The translations under genes were made by a program, and so were the position numbers. The notes under the pieces are model-generated. The model saw nothing but the letters and a program-made list of their open reading frames with translations. It was not told the origin of the DNA and did no database searches. A stretch of DNA of 64,000 nt, taken from Actinophytocola sp049647105 (GTDB lineage Bacteria; Actinomycetota; Actinomycetes; Mycobacteriales; Pseudonocardiaceae). The stretch lies in NCBI RefSeq assembly GCF_049647105.1, contig NZ_JBARWZ010000151.1, positions 15,064 to 79,063 of the forward strand. Direction: 5' to 3'. Every line of letters starts with the position of its first letter. Positions within the stretch are counted from its first letter, which is position 1. Shown here piece after piece: positions 8,035-16,984 of the stretch.

Positions 8035-9482
8035 CCCGTCCGACCACGAACAACGTGGGCATCCCGGTCCCCAGTGACAACGACTCGCTGACACTGGGCG
8101 AAGACGGGCCGATCCTGTTACAGGACCACTACCTGATCGAGAAGAACGCGCAGTTCAACCGTGAGCGCGTGCCGGAGCGGGTGGTCCACGCGAAGGGCGG
8201 TGGCGCGTTCGGCTTCCTCGAGGTGACAGAGGACGTCAGCCAGTTCACGAAGGCCGCGGTCTTCCAGCCGGGCACCCGCACCGAGAGCCTCGTGCGCTTC
8301 TCGACCGTCGCGGGGGAGCACGGCTCACCGGACACCTGGCGCGACCCCCGCGGCTTCGCGGTGAAGTTCTACACGCAGCAGGGCAACTACGACCTCGTCG
8401 GCAACAACACGCCGGTGTTCTTCATCCGCGACCCGATCAAGTTCCCCGACTTCATCCGCTCCCAGAAACGCCGCGCGGACAACAACCTGCGCGACCACGA
8501 CATGCAGTGGGACTTCTGGACGCTGCGGCCGGAGTCCGCCCACCAGGTCACGTGGCTGATGGGCGATCGCGGCATCCCGTCGTCGTGGCGGGAGATGAAC
8601 GGCTACGGGCCGCACACGTACCTGTGGCAGAACGCGGGCGGCGAGAAGTTCTGGATCAAGTACCACTTCAGGACCGACCAGGGCACCGGCTACCTCACGC
8701 AGGCCGACGCGGACCGCATCGCGGGTGAGGACGCCGACTTCCACGTCCGGGACCTGCACACCGCGATCAAGCGCGGCGACCACCCGTCCTGGACGCTGTA
8801 CGTGCAGGTCATGCCGCACGACGACGCCGCGGGCTACCGGTTCAACCCGTTCGACCTGACCAAGGTGTGGCCGCACGCGGACCACCCGCTGATCAAGGTC
8901 GGTCGCTGGGTGCTCGACCGCAACCCGGAGAGCTACTTCGCGGAGATCGAGCAGGCGTCGTTCGAGCCGTCGAACCTGGTGCCGGGCATCGGCCCTTCAC
9001 CGGACAAGATGCTGCTCGGCAGGCTGTTCTCCTACCCGGACGCGCACCGCTACCGCATCGGCACCAACTACGCGGAGCTGCCCGTGAACGCCGCGAGGAC
9101 CGAGAAGAACAGCTACGCCAAGGACGGCGCCATGCGCTACACCAACCCCGGCGACCCGGTGTACGCGCCGAACAGCCACGGCGGCCCGCACGCCGACCCC
9201 GCGCTGGCGGGCGAGACCGCGTCCGCGTACGGCGCGACCGGCGAGGTCCTGCGCGCCGCGTACCGCCCGCACGCCGAGGACGACGACTTCGGGCAGCCGG
9301 GCACGCTGGTCCGCGAGGTCATGGACGACGACCAGCGGGAGCGGCTGGTGGGCAACATCATCGGGCACGTGAAGAACGGGGTGTCGAACCCGGTGCTGGC
9401 GCGTGTGGTCGAGTACTGGCGCAGCGTCGACGAGGCGCTCGGCGACAAGGTCGCGGCGGCGTTCGGTCCCTCCCCGGCCTGA
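8031..9482 (+). CDS. katA: Monofunctional haem catalase
   Basis: A 483-residue small-subunit (clade 3 size) catalase that disproportionates hydrogen peroxide in the cytoplasm. The active-site His is in VVHAKGGGAFG, the Asn in GNNTPVFFIRD, and the proximal haem-ligand Tyr in RLFSYPDAHRYRIGTNY. The substrate-channel RFSTVAGEHGSPDTWRDPRG block is intact. The GTG at 8031 has AGGAGGG upstream and overlaps the furA stop (GTGA). An earlier in-frame extension runs through furA and is spurious. FurA-dependent peroxide induction is expected. Confidence 0.96.
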   Translation: MTRPTTNNVGIPVPSDNDSLTLGEDGPILLQDHYLIEKNAQFNRERVPERVVHAKGGGAFGFLEVTEDVSQFTKAAVFQPGTRTESLVRFSTVAGEHGSPDTWRDPRGFAVKFYTQQGNYDLVGNNTPVFFIRDPIKFPDFIRSQKRRADNNLRDHDMQWDFWTLRPESAHQVTWLMGDRGIPSSWREMNGYGPHTYLWQNAGGEKFWIKYHFRTDQGTGYLTQADADRIAGEDADFHVRDLHTAIKRGDHPSWTLYVQVMPHDDAAGYRFNPFDLTKVWPHADHPLIKVGRWVLDRNPESYFAEIEQASFEPSNLVPGIGPSPDKMLLGRLFSYPDAHRYRIGTNYAELPVNAARTEKNSYAKDGAMRYTNPGDPVYAPNSHGGPHADPALAGETASAYGATGEVLRAAYRPHAEDDDFGQPGTLVREVMDDDQRERLVGNIIGHVKNGVSNPVLARVVEYWRSVDEALGDKVAAAFGPSPA

Positions 9483-9499
9483 CCGGTCCGGCAGTTCTG

Positions 9500-10603
9500 T
9501 CAGGCGGTCGGCCGGAACAGGTCGACGACGTTCGCGCGGGACCGCAGCGCGAGACCCGTCCGAAGCGCGCCCGCCGCTTCGGAGACGGCTTCCCGAAAAC
9601 GCATGCCGAGGTTCACGAAGCTGACGAACCCGTGAATGAGGTCGTCGTGCTGCCGTTTCACCACCGGCACCCCCGCCTCCCGCAGCCGGTCGGCGAACGC
9701 GTTGCCCTCGTCGCGCAGCGGGTCGAACCCGGCGGTCGCCACGTAGGCGGGCGGCAGCCCGCGCAGGTCGCCCGCGAGCAGCGGGGACAGCCTCGGGTCC
9801 GCACGCATGTCGACGTCCGGGCAGTAGTGGTCGAGGAACCACGTCATGTCGTCGTCGGTGAGGAAGAAGCCGTCGGCGAACAGGTCCCGGGACCGGCGCC
9901 GGGTGGTGCCGTCGGTGGCGGGGTAGAAGAGCAGCTGGAAGACCGGCCGCGGTCCCTTGGCCATGGTCTGCACCGTCTGGAGGCACACGGACGCGGCCAG
10001 GTTCGCGCCTGCGCTGTCGCCGCCGATCGCGATCGCCGACGAGTCCGCGCCGAGCGCCTCCGCGTTGTGCGCGGCGAACCGGAACGCGGTGAGCGCGTCC
10101 TGTGCGGCGGCCGGGAAATGGTGCTCCGGTGCCAGCCGGTACCCGACCGACAGCACCCGGACCTGGGCGTTCCTGGCCAGGTAGCGGCAGGTCGAGTCAT
10201 GCGTCTCGATGCTGCCGATGACCCAGCCGCCGCCGTGGAAGTACACGAGCAGCGGTGATCCCGGCGCGAGGCTGACCGGTTCGTACAGCCGGGCGGGCAC
10301 CGGGTCGCCCGCCTCCGACGGGATGTCCAGGTCGCGGGTCCGCACGCCGGTGACGCCGGGCCCGACCAGGTCGCGTCGCAGCTCGAGCTGCGCACGCGCG
10401 TCGGCAGGCGTCCCACCCCCGAGGTTGGTGTCGGTGAGCGCCAGCATGCGCAGCAGCAGCTGCGCGTCGAGCGCCAGCTCCAGCCCGTCCCGCCGGATCG
10501 GGGGCCCGGCGATCAGCCTGCGCAACGGCCGGGGCAGCGCGTACACGGCGTGCAGGGCGGCACCTTGAACGGGCAGCGGGACCCTGTCCATCACTCTCGA
10601 CAT
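9500..10603 (-). CDS. Alpha/beta hydrolase, HSL-type esterase/lipase
   Basis: A 367-residue esterase of the hormone-sensitive lipase family. The oxyanion hole HGGGW lies at 123-127, the nucleophile Ser197 in GGDSAGAN, the Asp in the GFDPLRDEG segment and the His in DDLIHGF, so the triad is complete. The roughly 80-residue N-terminal cap is typical of LipN- and LipW-like mycobacterial enzymes. GGGAGG precedes the ATG. It is convergent with katA. Short-chain acyl esters are the usual substrates; the natural one is unknown. Confidence 0.85.
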   Translation of the reverse strand: MSRVMDRVPLPVQGAALHAVYALPRPLRRLIAGPPIRRDGLELALDAQLLLRMLALTDTNLGGGTPADARAQLELRRDLVGPGVTGVRTRDLDIPSEAGDPVPARLYEPVSLAPGSPLLVYFHGGGWVIGSIETHDSTCRYLARNAQVRVLSVGYRLAPEHHFPAAAQDALTAFRFAAHNAEALGADSSAIAIGGDSAGANLAASVCLQTVQTMAKGPRPVFQLLFYPATDGTTRRRSRDLFADGFFLTDDDMTWFLDHYCPDVDMRADPRLSPLLAGDLRGLPPAYVATAGFDPLRDEGNAFADRLREAGVPVVKRQHDDLIHGFVSFVNLGMRFREAVSEAAGALRTGLALRSRANVVDLFRPTA

Positions 10604-10781
10604 AACGCCTCCCGGGCGGGTACGGATGGAGGCTAACCAATGAACGTGTCGCTGGTCACCCGATGTACGGAAAGTCCACTACCACGGGTGCTTGTCCATG
10701 GCCAGACCGCTGGTGGAACTACTAGGAGTGGAGTGAAGTGTCGCCAAAAGGGAGGATGATCGGGGTGGCGAAGGGAGAACG

Positions 10782-11339
10782 GTGACTGTCAGCGTGGTGG
10801 GCATCGGTGGGTCGTTGCGCACGGACTCGCAGTCCGAGCGTGCTTTGCGCATCGCGCTCGACGGGGCGGAGAAGGCGGGCGCCAAGACGACCGTCGTCAC
10901 CGGGACCGATCTGGTCCTGCCGTTCTACGACCCGGCGGAGCCGGAACGCGGCCCGGCCGCCTACCGGCTGGTCGAGGAGCTCCGCAACGCCGACGGCGTC
11001 GTCCTCGTCTCGCCCGGCTACCACGGCACGATCTCCGGTCTGGTCAAGAACGCCCTCGACTACGTGGAGGACCTGCGCGACGACGTGCGCCCGTACCTCG
11101 ACGGCAGGGCGGTCGGCTGTGTCGCGGCCGCACGGGGCTGGCAGGCGTCCGTCACCACGCTCACGGCACTGCGCTCGATCGTGCACGCGCTGCGCGGCTG
11201 GCCGACCCCGCTCGGCGCGGCCGTGAACTCCGCGGATGTCGTGTTCGGGCCGGACGGGAGCTGCTCGGACGAGCAGGTCGCCATGTCGCTTCGCACGATC
11301 GGGCGACAGGTAGTGGAGTTCGCCACCGCACGCGTGTGA
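10782..11339 (+). CDS. NADPH-dependent FMN reductase
   Basis: A 185-residue flavodoxin-like reductase. The N-terminal GIGGSLRTDSQSERALRIAL is the phosphate-binding loop of the NADPH-dependent FMN reductase family. SPGYHGTISGLVKNALDYVE is its second signature. The GTG start has AAGGGAG upstream. A strongly similar layout is seen in azoreductases and in LLM-diaphorase-type flavin reductases, so the electron acceptor could be free FMN or a quinone. It lies between redox and iron genes (katA upstream, dps downstream), which fits an oxidative-stress setting without proving it. Confidence 0.85.
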   Translation: MTVSVVGIGGSLRTDSQSERALRIALDGAEKAGAKTTVVTGTDLVLPFYDPAEPERGPAAYRLVEELRNADGVVLVSPGYHGTISGLVKNALDYVEDLRDDVRPYLDGRAVGCVAAARGWQASVTTLTALRSIVHALRGWPTPLGAAVNSADVVFGPDGSCSDEQVAMSLRTIGRQVVEFATARV

Positions 11340-11396
11340 CCAGGAATCCCTCCGGGTACACCACCGTTTTCCCCAGGTGTACCGAGGAGGTATGAG

Positions 11397-11873
11397 ATGA
11401 CCAAGTCACCCATAACCAGCCCGCTGGGCGACGCCGAACGCGAGGCCACCGGCGCGGTCCTCCAGGCGACACTCGTCGACCTGATCGACCTGTCCCTGAT
11501 CGCCAAGCAGGCCCACTGGAACGTCGTCGGCCAGAACTTCCGCAGCGCCCACCTCCAGCTCGACGAGCTGGTGTCGGCGTCCCGGCAGTACGTCGACGAG
11601 GTGGCCGAGCGCGCCAACGCCATCGGCATCTCCCCGAACGGCAAGGCCAAGGCCGTCGTCGAGTCCTCCGGCATCCCGGACTACCCCGCCAACTGGCAGA
11701 ACACGGAGGCCACCGTCGCCGCGATCGTCGAGATCCTCGGCGAGTTCATCAAGCGGCTGCGCAAGCGCATCGACGAGACCGACAAGACCGACCTGGTCAC
11801 CCAGGACCTGCTGATCGAGATCGCCGCCGAGATCGAGAAGCAGCACTGGATGTGGCAGGCCCAGACCGCCTAG
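11397..11873 (+). CDS. dps: Dps family ferritin-like DNA-protection protein
   Basis: A 158-residue Dps-type protein, expected to form a 12-subunit cage that oxidises and stores iron with hydrogen peroxide and shields DNA. The ferroxidase signature lies in IAKQAHWNVVGQNF followed by LDELVSASRQYVDEVAERA, with conserved His, Asp and Glu ligands in the expected order. The ATG is preceded by GAGGAGG. It fits functionally with furA-katA. Lysine residues at both ends could contact DNA. It ends overlapping the convergent peptidase by four bases. Confidence 0.9.
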   Translation: MTKSPITSPLGDAEREATGAVLQATLVDLIDLSLIAKQAHWNVVGQNFRSAHLQLDELVSASRQYVDEVAERANAIGISPNGKAKAVVESSGIPDYPANWQNTEATVAAIVEILGEFIKRLRKRIDETDKTDLVTQDLLIEIAAEIEKQHWMWQAQTA

Positions 11874-13708
11874 CTGCCCAGGTGGCGGCGGACGAAGTCG
11901 ACCTCGATCGCGGTCTGCTTGATCGTCTCGGCGACCACCAGCGATCCGTGACCCGCGTCGTACCGGTACACCTCGTACGGGCTGTTCCGCTCCGCCAGCC
12001 GCTCGAGATAGTTCTCGATCTGGCGGATCGGGCAGCGCGGGTCGTTCTCCCCGGCCACCACCAGCACCGGCGCGGCCACGCTGTCCACGTACGTGATCGG
12101 CGAGCACTCGACGTAGCGGTCCCGCACGTCGTCGGGTGAGCCGCCGAACAGCGCCCGGTCGAACGCCCGCAGCGGCTCCATCTCGTCCTCGTATGCGGCG
12201 AGGTAGTCCGCCACCGGCACCCCCGCGACCCCCGCGGCCCACAGTCGCGGCTGCGTCCCCATCGCCAGCAGCGACAGGTAACCACCCCACGAGGCGCCGT
12301 TGACCACGCACTTCGCCGGATCCGCCAGCTCCTTCGCCACCGCCCACTCGTGCACCGCGGCCACGTCAGCCAGCTCGGTGAGCCCCGGCCTGCCCTCGAT
12401 GGCGTCCCGCCACTTCGAGCCGTACCCGGACGAGCCGCGGTAGTTGACGTGCACGATCGCGAACCCGGCGTCCAGCCACACCGCCCGGTACGCCGAGAAC
12501 CGGTCCTCGTCGTGCGAGTGCGGGCCGCCGTGCAGCGAGAACACCGTCGGCAGCGGCCCGTCCTGCGCGTCGGCCGGCCGCGCGTACAGCGCGTGCACCT
12601 CGCCGTCCTCGCTCGGCACGAACACGTCCATCAACTCGACCGACTCGGGCGCCCGGTGCCCAGGCGGCGCCAGCAGCACCCGCTCTGTGCCGTCGGTGTA
12701 CAGCGCTCGAACGACCCCGGGCCGGGCCGCGTTGGACCACGAGTACTCGACCGTGTGGTCGGGCCGCACGTCCACCGACCCGATCGTGCCCACCTGGGTG
12801 GCGAGCTTGGTCAGCCTGCCGGCGGCGAGGTCGTAGCGGTGGACCGTGTTGCGGGCCTCGTACGTGTGCACGACGACGATCGCGCGGCCGTCGGGGTACC
12901 AGTCGGCGGTCAGCTCGCCTGGCAGGTCGATGGCCAGCTCGACCTCGGTGTCCTCGGAGACGTCCCAGATCAGCAGCTCGTCGCGGCCCCGCCGCTCATG
13001 CCGGACCAGCAGGCGCTGGTCGCCACCGACCGGGCTGAACCCGATCGCTTCGAGCCCCTTGCCCTCGCCGTCCCACTTCTCGGCGACCGTCGCGCCGTCG
13101 GCCACCGCGAGGACCCGCAGCGCGGTATGCCGGCTGTCGCCGTGCTCGGAGTGCTCGATGGCGAGCAGCGTCTCGTCGCGGGACAGCGCGGTCACGCCGC
13201 CGTCGTTCTCGTTCCGGTACACGACCCGCGCGGCCGCGCCGTTTTTCGAGACGAACACGGCGGTGCCGTCGTCGTCGGACACGCCGACCGCCGTGACAGT
13301 GCGGCCGACGGCCAGGCCCGCGGGGTAGCCGGCCGCGGTGCCGGGCATCGCGGCCACGGGCTTTTCGTTGGCGGGCCTGCCCGCGAACGGCTCGGACACC
13401 CAGCTGCCGAACTCGTTGCCGTCGGAGTCGGCGAACCACCAGATGTGCTCGCCGTCCGGGGTGATGGTGCCGTTGTGGGTGCCGTTGGGCCGGTCGGTGA
13501 CCTTCCGGTGCGTGTCGGTCGCACGGTCCCACGCGTAGATCTCGAACACGCCGCTCGCGTTGGAGACGTAGATGTTGCGGTCCGGCGCGTCGCGGGCCCA
13601 GCCGGGCAGGGACACGCGGGCCGCGGTGAACCGTGCGCGCCAGCGGGCCTCGGCGTCGTCGTCGGCGAACAGTCGGTCTGGGACCTCGGCGGCCGGGTGG
13701 TTGCTCAC
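11870..13708 (-). CDS. S9 family prolyl-oligopeptidase-like serine peptidase
   Basis: A 612-residue two-domain peptidase. An N-terminal beta-propeller of about 350 residues carries WxxD-type blades. The C-terminal alpha/beta hydrolase has the nucleophile in NGASWGGYLS (about residue 472), the Asp in GENDPRCP and the His in GHGSL, so the catalytic triad is complete. It most resembles acylaminoacyl or dipeptidyl peptidases of family S9. The GTG at 13708 has AGGATCAGGGG just upstream. No signal peptide is visible, so it probably acts in the cytoplasm on short peptides. Confidence 0.87.
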   Translation of the reverse strand: MSNHPAAEVPDRLFADDDAEARWRARFTAARVSLPGWARDAPDRNIYVSNASGVFEIYAWDRATDTHRKVTDRPNGTHNGTITPDGEHIWWFADSDGNEFGSWVSEPFAGRPANEKPVAAMPGTAAGYPAGLAVGRTVTAVGVSDDDGTAVFVSKNGAAARVVYRNENDGGVTALSRDETLLAIEHSEHGDSRHTALRVLAVADGATVAEKWDGEGKGLEAIGFSPVGGDQRLLVRHERRGRDELLIWDVSEDTEVELAIDLPGELTADWYPDGRAIVVVHTYEARNTVHRYDLAAGRLTKLATQVGTIGSVDVRPDHTVEYSWSNAARPGVVRALYTDGTERVLLAPPGHRAPESVELMDVFVPSEDGEVHALYARPADAQDGPLPTVFSLHGGPHSHDEDRFSAYRAVWLDAGFAIVHVNYRGSSGYGSKWRDAIEGRPGLTELADVAAVHEWAVAKELADPAKCVVNGASWGGYLSLLAMGTQPRLWAAGVAGVPVADYLAAYEDEMEPLRAFDRALFGGSPDDVRDRYVECSPITYVDSVAAPVLVVAGENDPRCPIRQIENYLERLAERNSPYEVYRYDAGHGSLVVAETIKQTAIEVDFVRRHLGS

Positions 13709-13884
13709 CCCCTGATCCTGCCAAACCGCGGCGACTTCGCACAGCGTGTCCGCTGGTGGCACGCACCTGACCGCCGGTATCGAGAAAACCCTTGTTGCGA
13801 AGGGACAACCGGCCCGCGGGTGCCGACTGGCCCGATTTCGCGGCAGGCGAGTTAGCGCAGGGTCCTCGCGGGGTATCCCCGTGC

Positions 13885-14430
13885 ATGGGATACGTCGTGG
13901 ACCTGCACCGCCCGGTGGCAGGCGATGTCATTGACCTGATTCTGGCCGACCACCGCCTGTTCGAGGAGTTGCTGCGCGCACTGCGCGACACCAGCGCGGA
14001 CCGCGACGAGGTGCGAGGCGCGCTGGCCACCGTGCTCGTGGCCCATGCCGAGGCCGAGGAGAAGTTCGTCTATCCGAAGCTCCGCAAGCGCCGCGCGGTC
14101 GGCGAGGAGGAGGCCGAGCACGGCGAGGAGGAGCACGCCGAGGGCCATGAGGCGCTGCTGAAGGTGCTGGAACTCAAGGGAACCGACACGAAGGCCTTCG
14201 ACGACGCCGTCGAGGAGCTGTCGGGCACCATCAACCACCACTTGGCCGAGGAGGAGCTGACCATCCTCAACCCGGCCCGCGACGAGGTGGGTCCGGTGGT
14301 GCGCGCGGACCTGGGCCGTGAGTTCCTGACCGAGCGCAACCGCCAGATCGACGCGAACTGCGGCCGGGTGGAGAACGTCCGCCGCCTGGTGGCGGAGGCG
14401 AAGAAGCGGGGCAAGCTCGACGACGACTAG
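13885..14430 (+). CDS. Hemerythrin HHE-domain protein
   Basis: A 181-residue protein with a hemerythrin cation-binding fold. The His/Glu ligand pattern is visible: ILADHRLFEELL, then AHAEAEEKFVYPKL, EGHEALL and NHHLAEEEL, as expected for a di-iron four-helix bundle. A long acidic loop (EEEAEHGEEEHAEGHE) sits between helices. An ATG at 13885 fits the usual N-terminus, but no strong ribosome site precedes it. The role is oxygen, NO or iron sensing or detoxification by family analogy. It is the last member of the redox group and is followed by a strong terminator. Confidence 0.83.
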   Translation: MGYVVDLHRPVAGDVIDLILADHRLFEELLRALRDTSADRDEVRGALATVLVAHAEAEEKFVYPKLRKRRAVGEEEAEHGEEEHAEGHEALLKVLELKGTDTKAFDDAVEELSGTINHHLAEEELTILNPARDEVGPVVRADLGREFLTERNRQIDANCGRVENVRRLVAEAKKRGKLDDD

Positions 14431-14440
14431 AGCGGAGAAA

Positions 14441-14482
14441 CGACCAGGCCCCGCCCGCGTGTTCGCGGCCGGGGCCTGGTCG
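14441..14482. terminator. Bidirectional intrinsic terminator
   Basis: A perfect stem pairs CGACCAGGCCCCG (14441-14453) with CGGGGCCTGGTCG (14470-14482) around a GC-rich loop. It lies between the hemerythrin gene and the convergent DUF11 gene and can serve both. Confidence 0.85.
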
Positions 14483-14494
14483 TGGATCGATCCG

Positions 14495-15334
14495 TCAGCA
14501 CAACACGAGCAGCCCTGTCACGGCCGTGCAGTACCGGCGAGCACTGTCGTTTTCACCGTCGGGATCGGAAGGTGTGGAGGAAACCCGGGTGACGGTCGAG
14601 GAGAAGGACCCCAGCGTCAGCAACCCGGCATAAACGGAATACGTCGCGGACACGGTCCCGCCGGACGGAATGGACGCGAAGTCGCACACGACGCCCCGGT
14701 TCCCGTCCTTGACACACCCTGACCCGCTACTCCAGGCGAACCCGGCCGCGTAAACCCCGGAAATGCGGACCGAGGAAGCGGCGGAAGGCCCGTGGTTGGT
14801 CACGGAAACGGTGTAGGTAATCCGCGAAGCCAGCAGGCCGCGGGGTGACGCGTCAAGTGAAACCGCGAGATCGGCGATCTGGGGCGACACGACGACGGAA
14901 ACAACGGGCCCGGACCCGGGCGCGAATGAGAAGTTGCTCCCGACGTGCTGGTGCTCGAATGTGTAAGCCGCCAGCGGGGCGGACTCGCGAGCCCGGAAAG
15001 TGAAAACCACGGTGGCCTGACCGCCGGAGGCGATGTCACCGACACCACCGCGGTAACTGGTGGGCGAGTTCTCGAAACACGTCCCGCCAGTACATGAGAC
15101 CAGCTCGAACACCGACGTGATCGGCGCTTCGGCGAGCCGCAACTGGGCGGCAGCCCCGGTGACGGTGAACGCCTGAGGATTGAACAACTCGACGGAAACC
15201 GTGAAGGTGCCCCCAGGGGCCACTTCGGAAGTACCCGTGACAGCCGCACTGGGGTCAGGAGGCGCGGCAGTAGCAACCCCCGGTACCACAAGCCCAGCGA
15301 GCAGAACAAGAACCCCTACCAGCCCTTTACGCAT
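14495..15334 (-). CDS. Secreted DUF11 domain protein
   Basis: A predicted secreted protein of 279 residues. The start at ATG 15334 gives a clean signal peptide (MRKGLVGVLVLLAGLVVPG, then ATAAPPD). A first beta-sandwich of about 130 residues holds a CTGGTCFE loop that could form a disulfide. A DUF11/CARDB-like repeat follows (ITYTVSVTNHGPSAASSVRI, then GGTVSATYSV), ending in YCTAVTGLLVLC. There is no LPxTG-type sorting signal. DUF11 domains are surface adhesion or structural repeats in actinomycetes; no specific partner is known. Confidence 0.7.
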   Translation of the reverse strand: MRKGLVGVLVLLAGLVVPGVATAAPPDPSAAVTGTSEVAPGGTFTVSVELFNPQAFTVTGAAAQLRLAEAPITSVFELVSCTGGTCFENSPTSYRGGVGDIASGGQATVVFTFRARESAPLAAYTFEHQHVGSNFSFAPGSGPVVSVVVSPQIADLAVSLDASPRGLLASRITYTVSVTNHGPSAASSVRISGVYAAGFAWSSGSGCVKDGNRGVVCDFASIPSGGTVSATYSVYAGLLTLGSFSSTVTRVSSTPSDPDGENDSARRYCTAVTGLLVLC

Positions 15335-15631
15335 ACCCCATCCAATCCTCAACCGACACCACTGCACCCCGTCGCGACCCAACCCCCGTCCGTTACGAAC
15401 GGATACTCTCTCCACCCGAAAGGGCTAGTCACTTCAACCTGAATGCGGGAATCCAAAGCACAGAAGCGCACTGAGAGCAGACCGCGTCGTGCGACCGCAT
15501 TCCTGTCAAGAATCGAGCCAGTCCACTCGGTCGAGTGCACTTTTCACCCGTAGGGATCCCACTTCCTCCGATGCCGCTCCGTTACTGTCCATTTCGGACT
15601 GAAGCTGCGACAGGAAGAAGAGGATTCCGCA

Positions 15632-16075
15632 ATGAACGAACTCGATCCCTGCATCATCGACGGGGGTGGCGGCCCCGTCACCAGCACGGGTCTGTCCATG
15701 GCAATCGTCGCGGTGGCCCTCCTCGTGGCCGCCGTCGCGGTGGCCATCCTGGCCCGCGTGCGCGGCAGGCGTGCCGCGGGCACGGCGGCCATGGTCGTGG
15801 CGCTGGGCCTGTTGACGTTCGGTGCCGTCGCGATCGTCGCCCCTCCTCAGGCGGCCGCCAGCGCCCCCTGCCCGGTCACACCGGCGAACCCCGTCACCAC
15901 CACCTGGGCGCCCACCGCTACGACGCCCGACCCCGGCACGCCCCCGGCCACCCCGACGACGGACGTCACCACCACCACGACCCCGCCCCTCACAACCACC
16001 GGCGGTGGTGGCGGCGGCAACAACGGCGGCGGCGGCAACGGCGGCGGCGGCAACGGTGGTGGCGGCAACAACTGA
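15632..16075 (+). CDS. Small membrane protein with Thr/Pro stalk and Gly/Asn-rich tail
   Basis: A 147-residue protein. AGGAAGAAGAGGA precedes the ATG. A membrane segment at about residues 20-42 (LSMAIVAVALLVAAVAVAIL) is followed by a short RVRGRR loop and a second hydrophobic stretch to about residue 70. A Thr/Pro-rich stalk comes next (TTTWAPTATTPDPGTPPATP and onward), then a tail of GGGGN repeats. I do not recognise the family. It lies four bases before a sortase gene, so it may be its membrane partner or substrate, although no LPxTG motif is present. Confidence 0.65.
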   Translation: MNELDPCIIDGGGGPVTSTGLSMAIVAVALLVAAVAVAILARVRGRRAAGTAAMVVALGLLTFGAVAIVAPPQAAASAPCPVTPANPVTTTWAPTATTPDPGTPPATPTTDVTTTTTPPLTTTGGGGGGNNGGGGNGGGGNGGGGNN

Positions 16076-16079
16076 TCCG

Positions 16080-16733
16080 GTGATCCATCAAGAAGCCCGC
16101 GCCCGGCCGGACCGCCTCACCCGCCTGCTGACTCTGTCGGCCGCGGTGCTGTTTGGCAGTGCCGCGGTCGCGGGCGTCCTCGCCCTGCGCGCCCCACCGC
16201 CCGACATCCCCCTGTCCGCCCCACTTCCGAACAGCACCATCAGCACGGTGCGCTCGGTGCAGGCACCCGCGATCACCAGAGGCACACCGTCGACGGTGAC
16301 CGTTTCCGCGATCAACCAGCACGACGTGCCGATCATCGCGGCGACAGTGGAAGACGATCGGATCAGCCCACCGCGCGACGTCCACACGGTCGGCATCTGG
16401 ACCGGTGGGGCGCCCCTCGACGCCACCACCGGCACCACGACACTGGTGGGTCACGTCAACTACGTCGGCCAGGGCAACGGCGCGTTCCACGACCTGGCAT
16501 TCGTCCAGGTGGGTTCGGCTGTCACCACCGTCGACGCGACCGGCAGAGCCACGTCGTGGGTCGTCACCGCGATCACCACCACCGCCAAGACCGACGGCGT
16601 GGACCCCGCCGCCCTGGCGGGAACGCCCGGTCCACGCCGCCTGGTCCTGGTCACCTGCGGCGGCGAGTACGACGAGAACCTGCAGTCCTACAGCGACAAC
16701 GTCTATGTATGGGCCACCCCGGCCAGCGGTTGA
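16080..16733 (+). CDS. Class F-type sortase
   Basis: A 217-residue sortase-fold protein with an N-terminal membrane anchor (TRLLTLSAAVLFGSAAVAGVLAL). The catalytic His is in TTLVGHVNY and the Cys in RLVLVTCGGEYD. The first part of the core has the DVHTVGIWTGGAPLD segment typical of actinobacterial class E/F enzymes. The Arg that usually follows the Cys on the next strand is missing: the C-terminus reads ENLQSYSDNVYVWATPASG with no Arg. The GTG start follows the upstream stop by four bases without a clear ribosome site, so coupling is likely. It is a transpeptidase by fold; activity is uncertain. Confidence 0.8.
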   Translation: MIHQEARARPDRLTRLLTLSAAVLFGSAAVAGVLALRAPPPDIPLSAPLPNSTISTVRSVQAPAITRGTPSTVTVSAINQHDVPIIAATVEDDRISPPRDVHTVGIWTGGAPLDATTGTTTLVGHVNYVGQGNGAFHDLAFVQVGSAVTTVDATGRATSWVVTAITTTAKTDGVDPAALAGTPGPRRLVLVTCGGEYDENLQSYSDNVYVWATPASG

Positions 16734-16770
16734 TCTCCCCAGATTCTCCCCGGCGGTGTCCTGGAAATCA

Positions 16771-16809
16771 CTCAGGGCCGGACTCCCCAAAGAGGGAACC
16801 GGCCCTGAG
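16771..16809. terminator. Intrinsic terminator after the sortase / original tRNA-Pro terminator
   Basis: A perfect 11-bp stem (CTCAGGGCCGG with CCGGCCCTGAG) is followed on the plus strand by TGCTGTTTT. It stands just outside attL, so before the element integrated it also lay directly downstream of tRNA-Pro on the minus strand. Confidence 0.85.
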
Positions 16810-16819
16810 CTGCTGTTTT

Positions 16820-16867
16820 CCACCGTCGGGGTGACAGGATTTGAACCTGCGACCCCTTCGTCCCGAA
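16820..16867. repeat. attL: 48-bp direct repeat, displaced 3' end of tRNA-Pro
   Basis: The 48 bases 16820-16867 are identical to 32478-32525. They cover the tRNA-Pro 3' end through the T arm and anticodon loop, plus six flanking bases. The sequence diverges immediately after (GGC here against CGA on the right). This is the chromosomal tRNA 3' end pushed away by integration. Confidence 0.95.
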
Positions 16868-16964
16868 GGCAAGCAAACAGCGTTTGACGTGTGGAAACGC
16901 CACGTCAGTCACCCTTCCGGCGTCCGTGGACGTCCGGCCAGATCTGTGCCGATTCGCCATGATC

Positions 16965-16984
16965 GTCAGGCAGTTGGTCAGGCG
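16965..16984 (+). repeat. Candidate integrase or Xis arm-type repeats, left end
   Basis: GTCAGGCA at 16965 and GTCAGGCG at 16977 are direct repeats with a 12-bp period. The same pair with the same period occurs near attR. In the circular form they would flank the core site on both sides, as arm-type sites do. Confidence 0.45.

Noticed and set aside
16820..16867. A second tRNA-Pro gene
   Set aside because: Only the 3' half is present and the sequence diverges in the anticodon stem. It is an attachment-site remnant.
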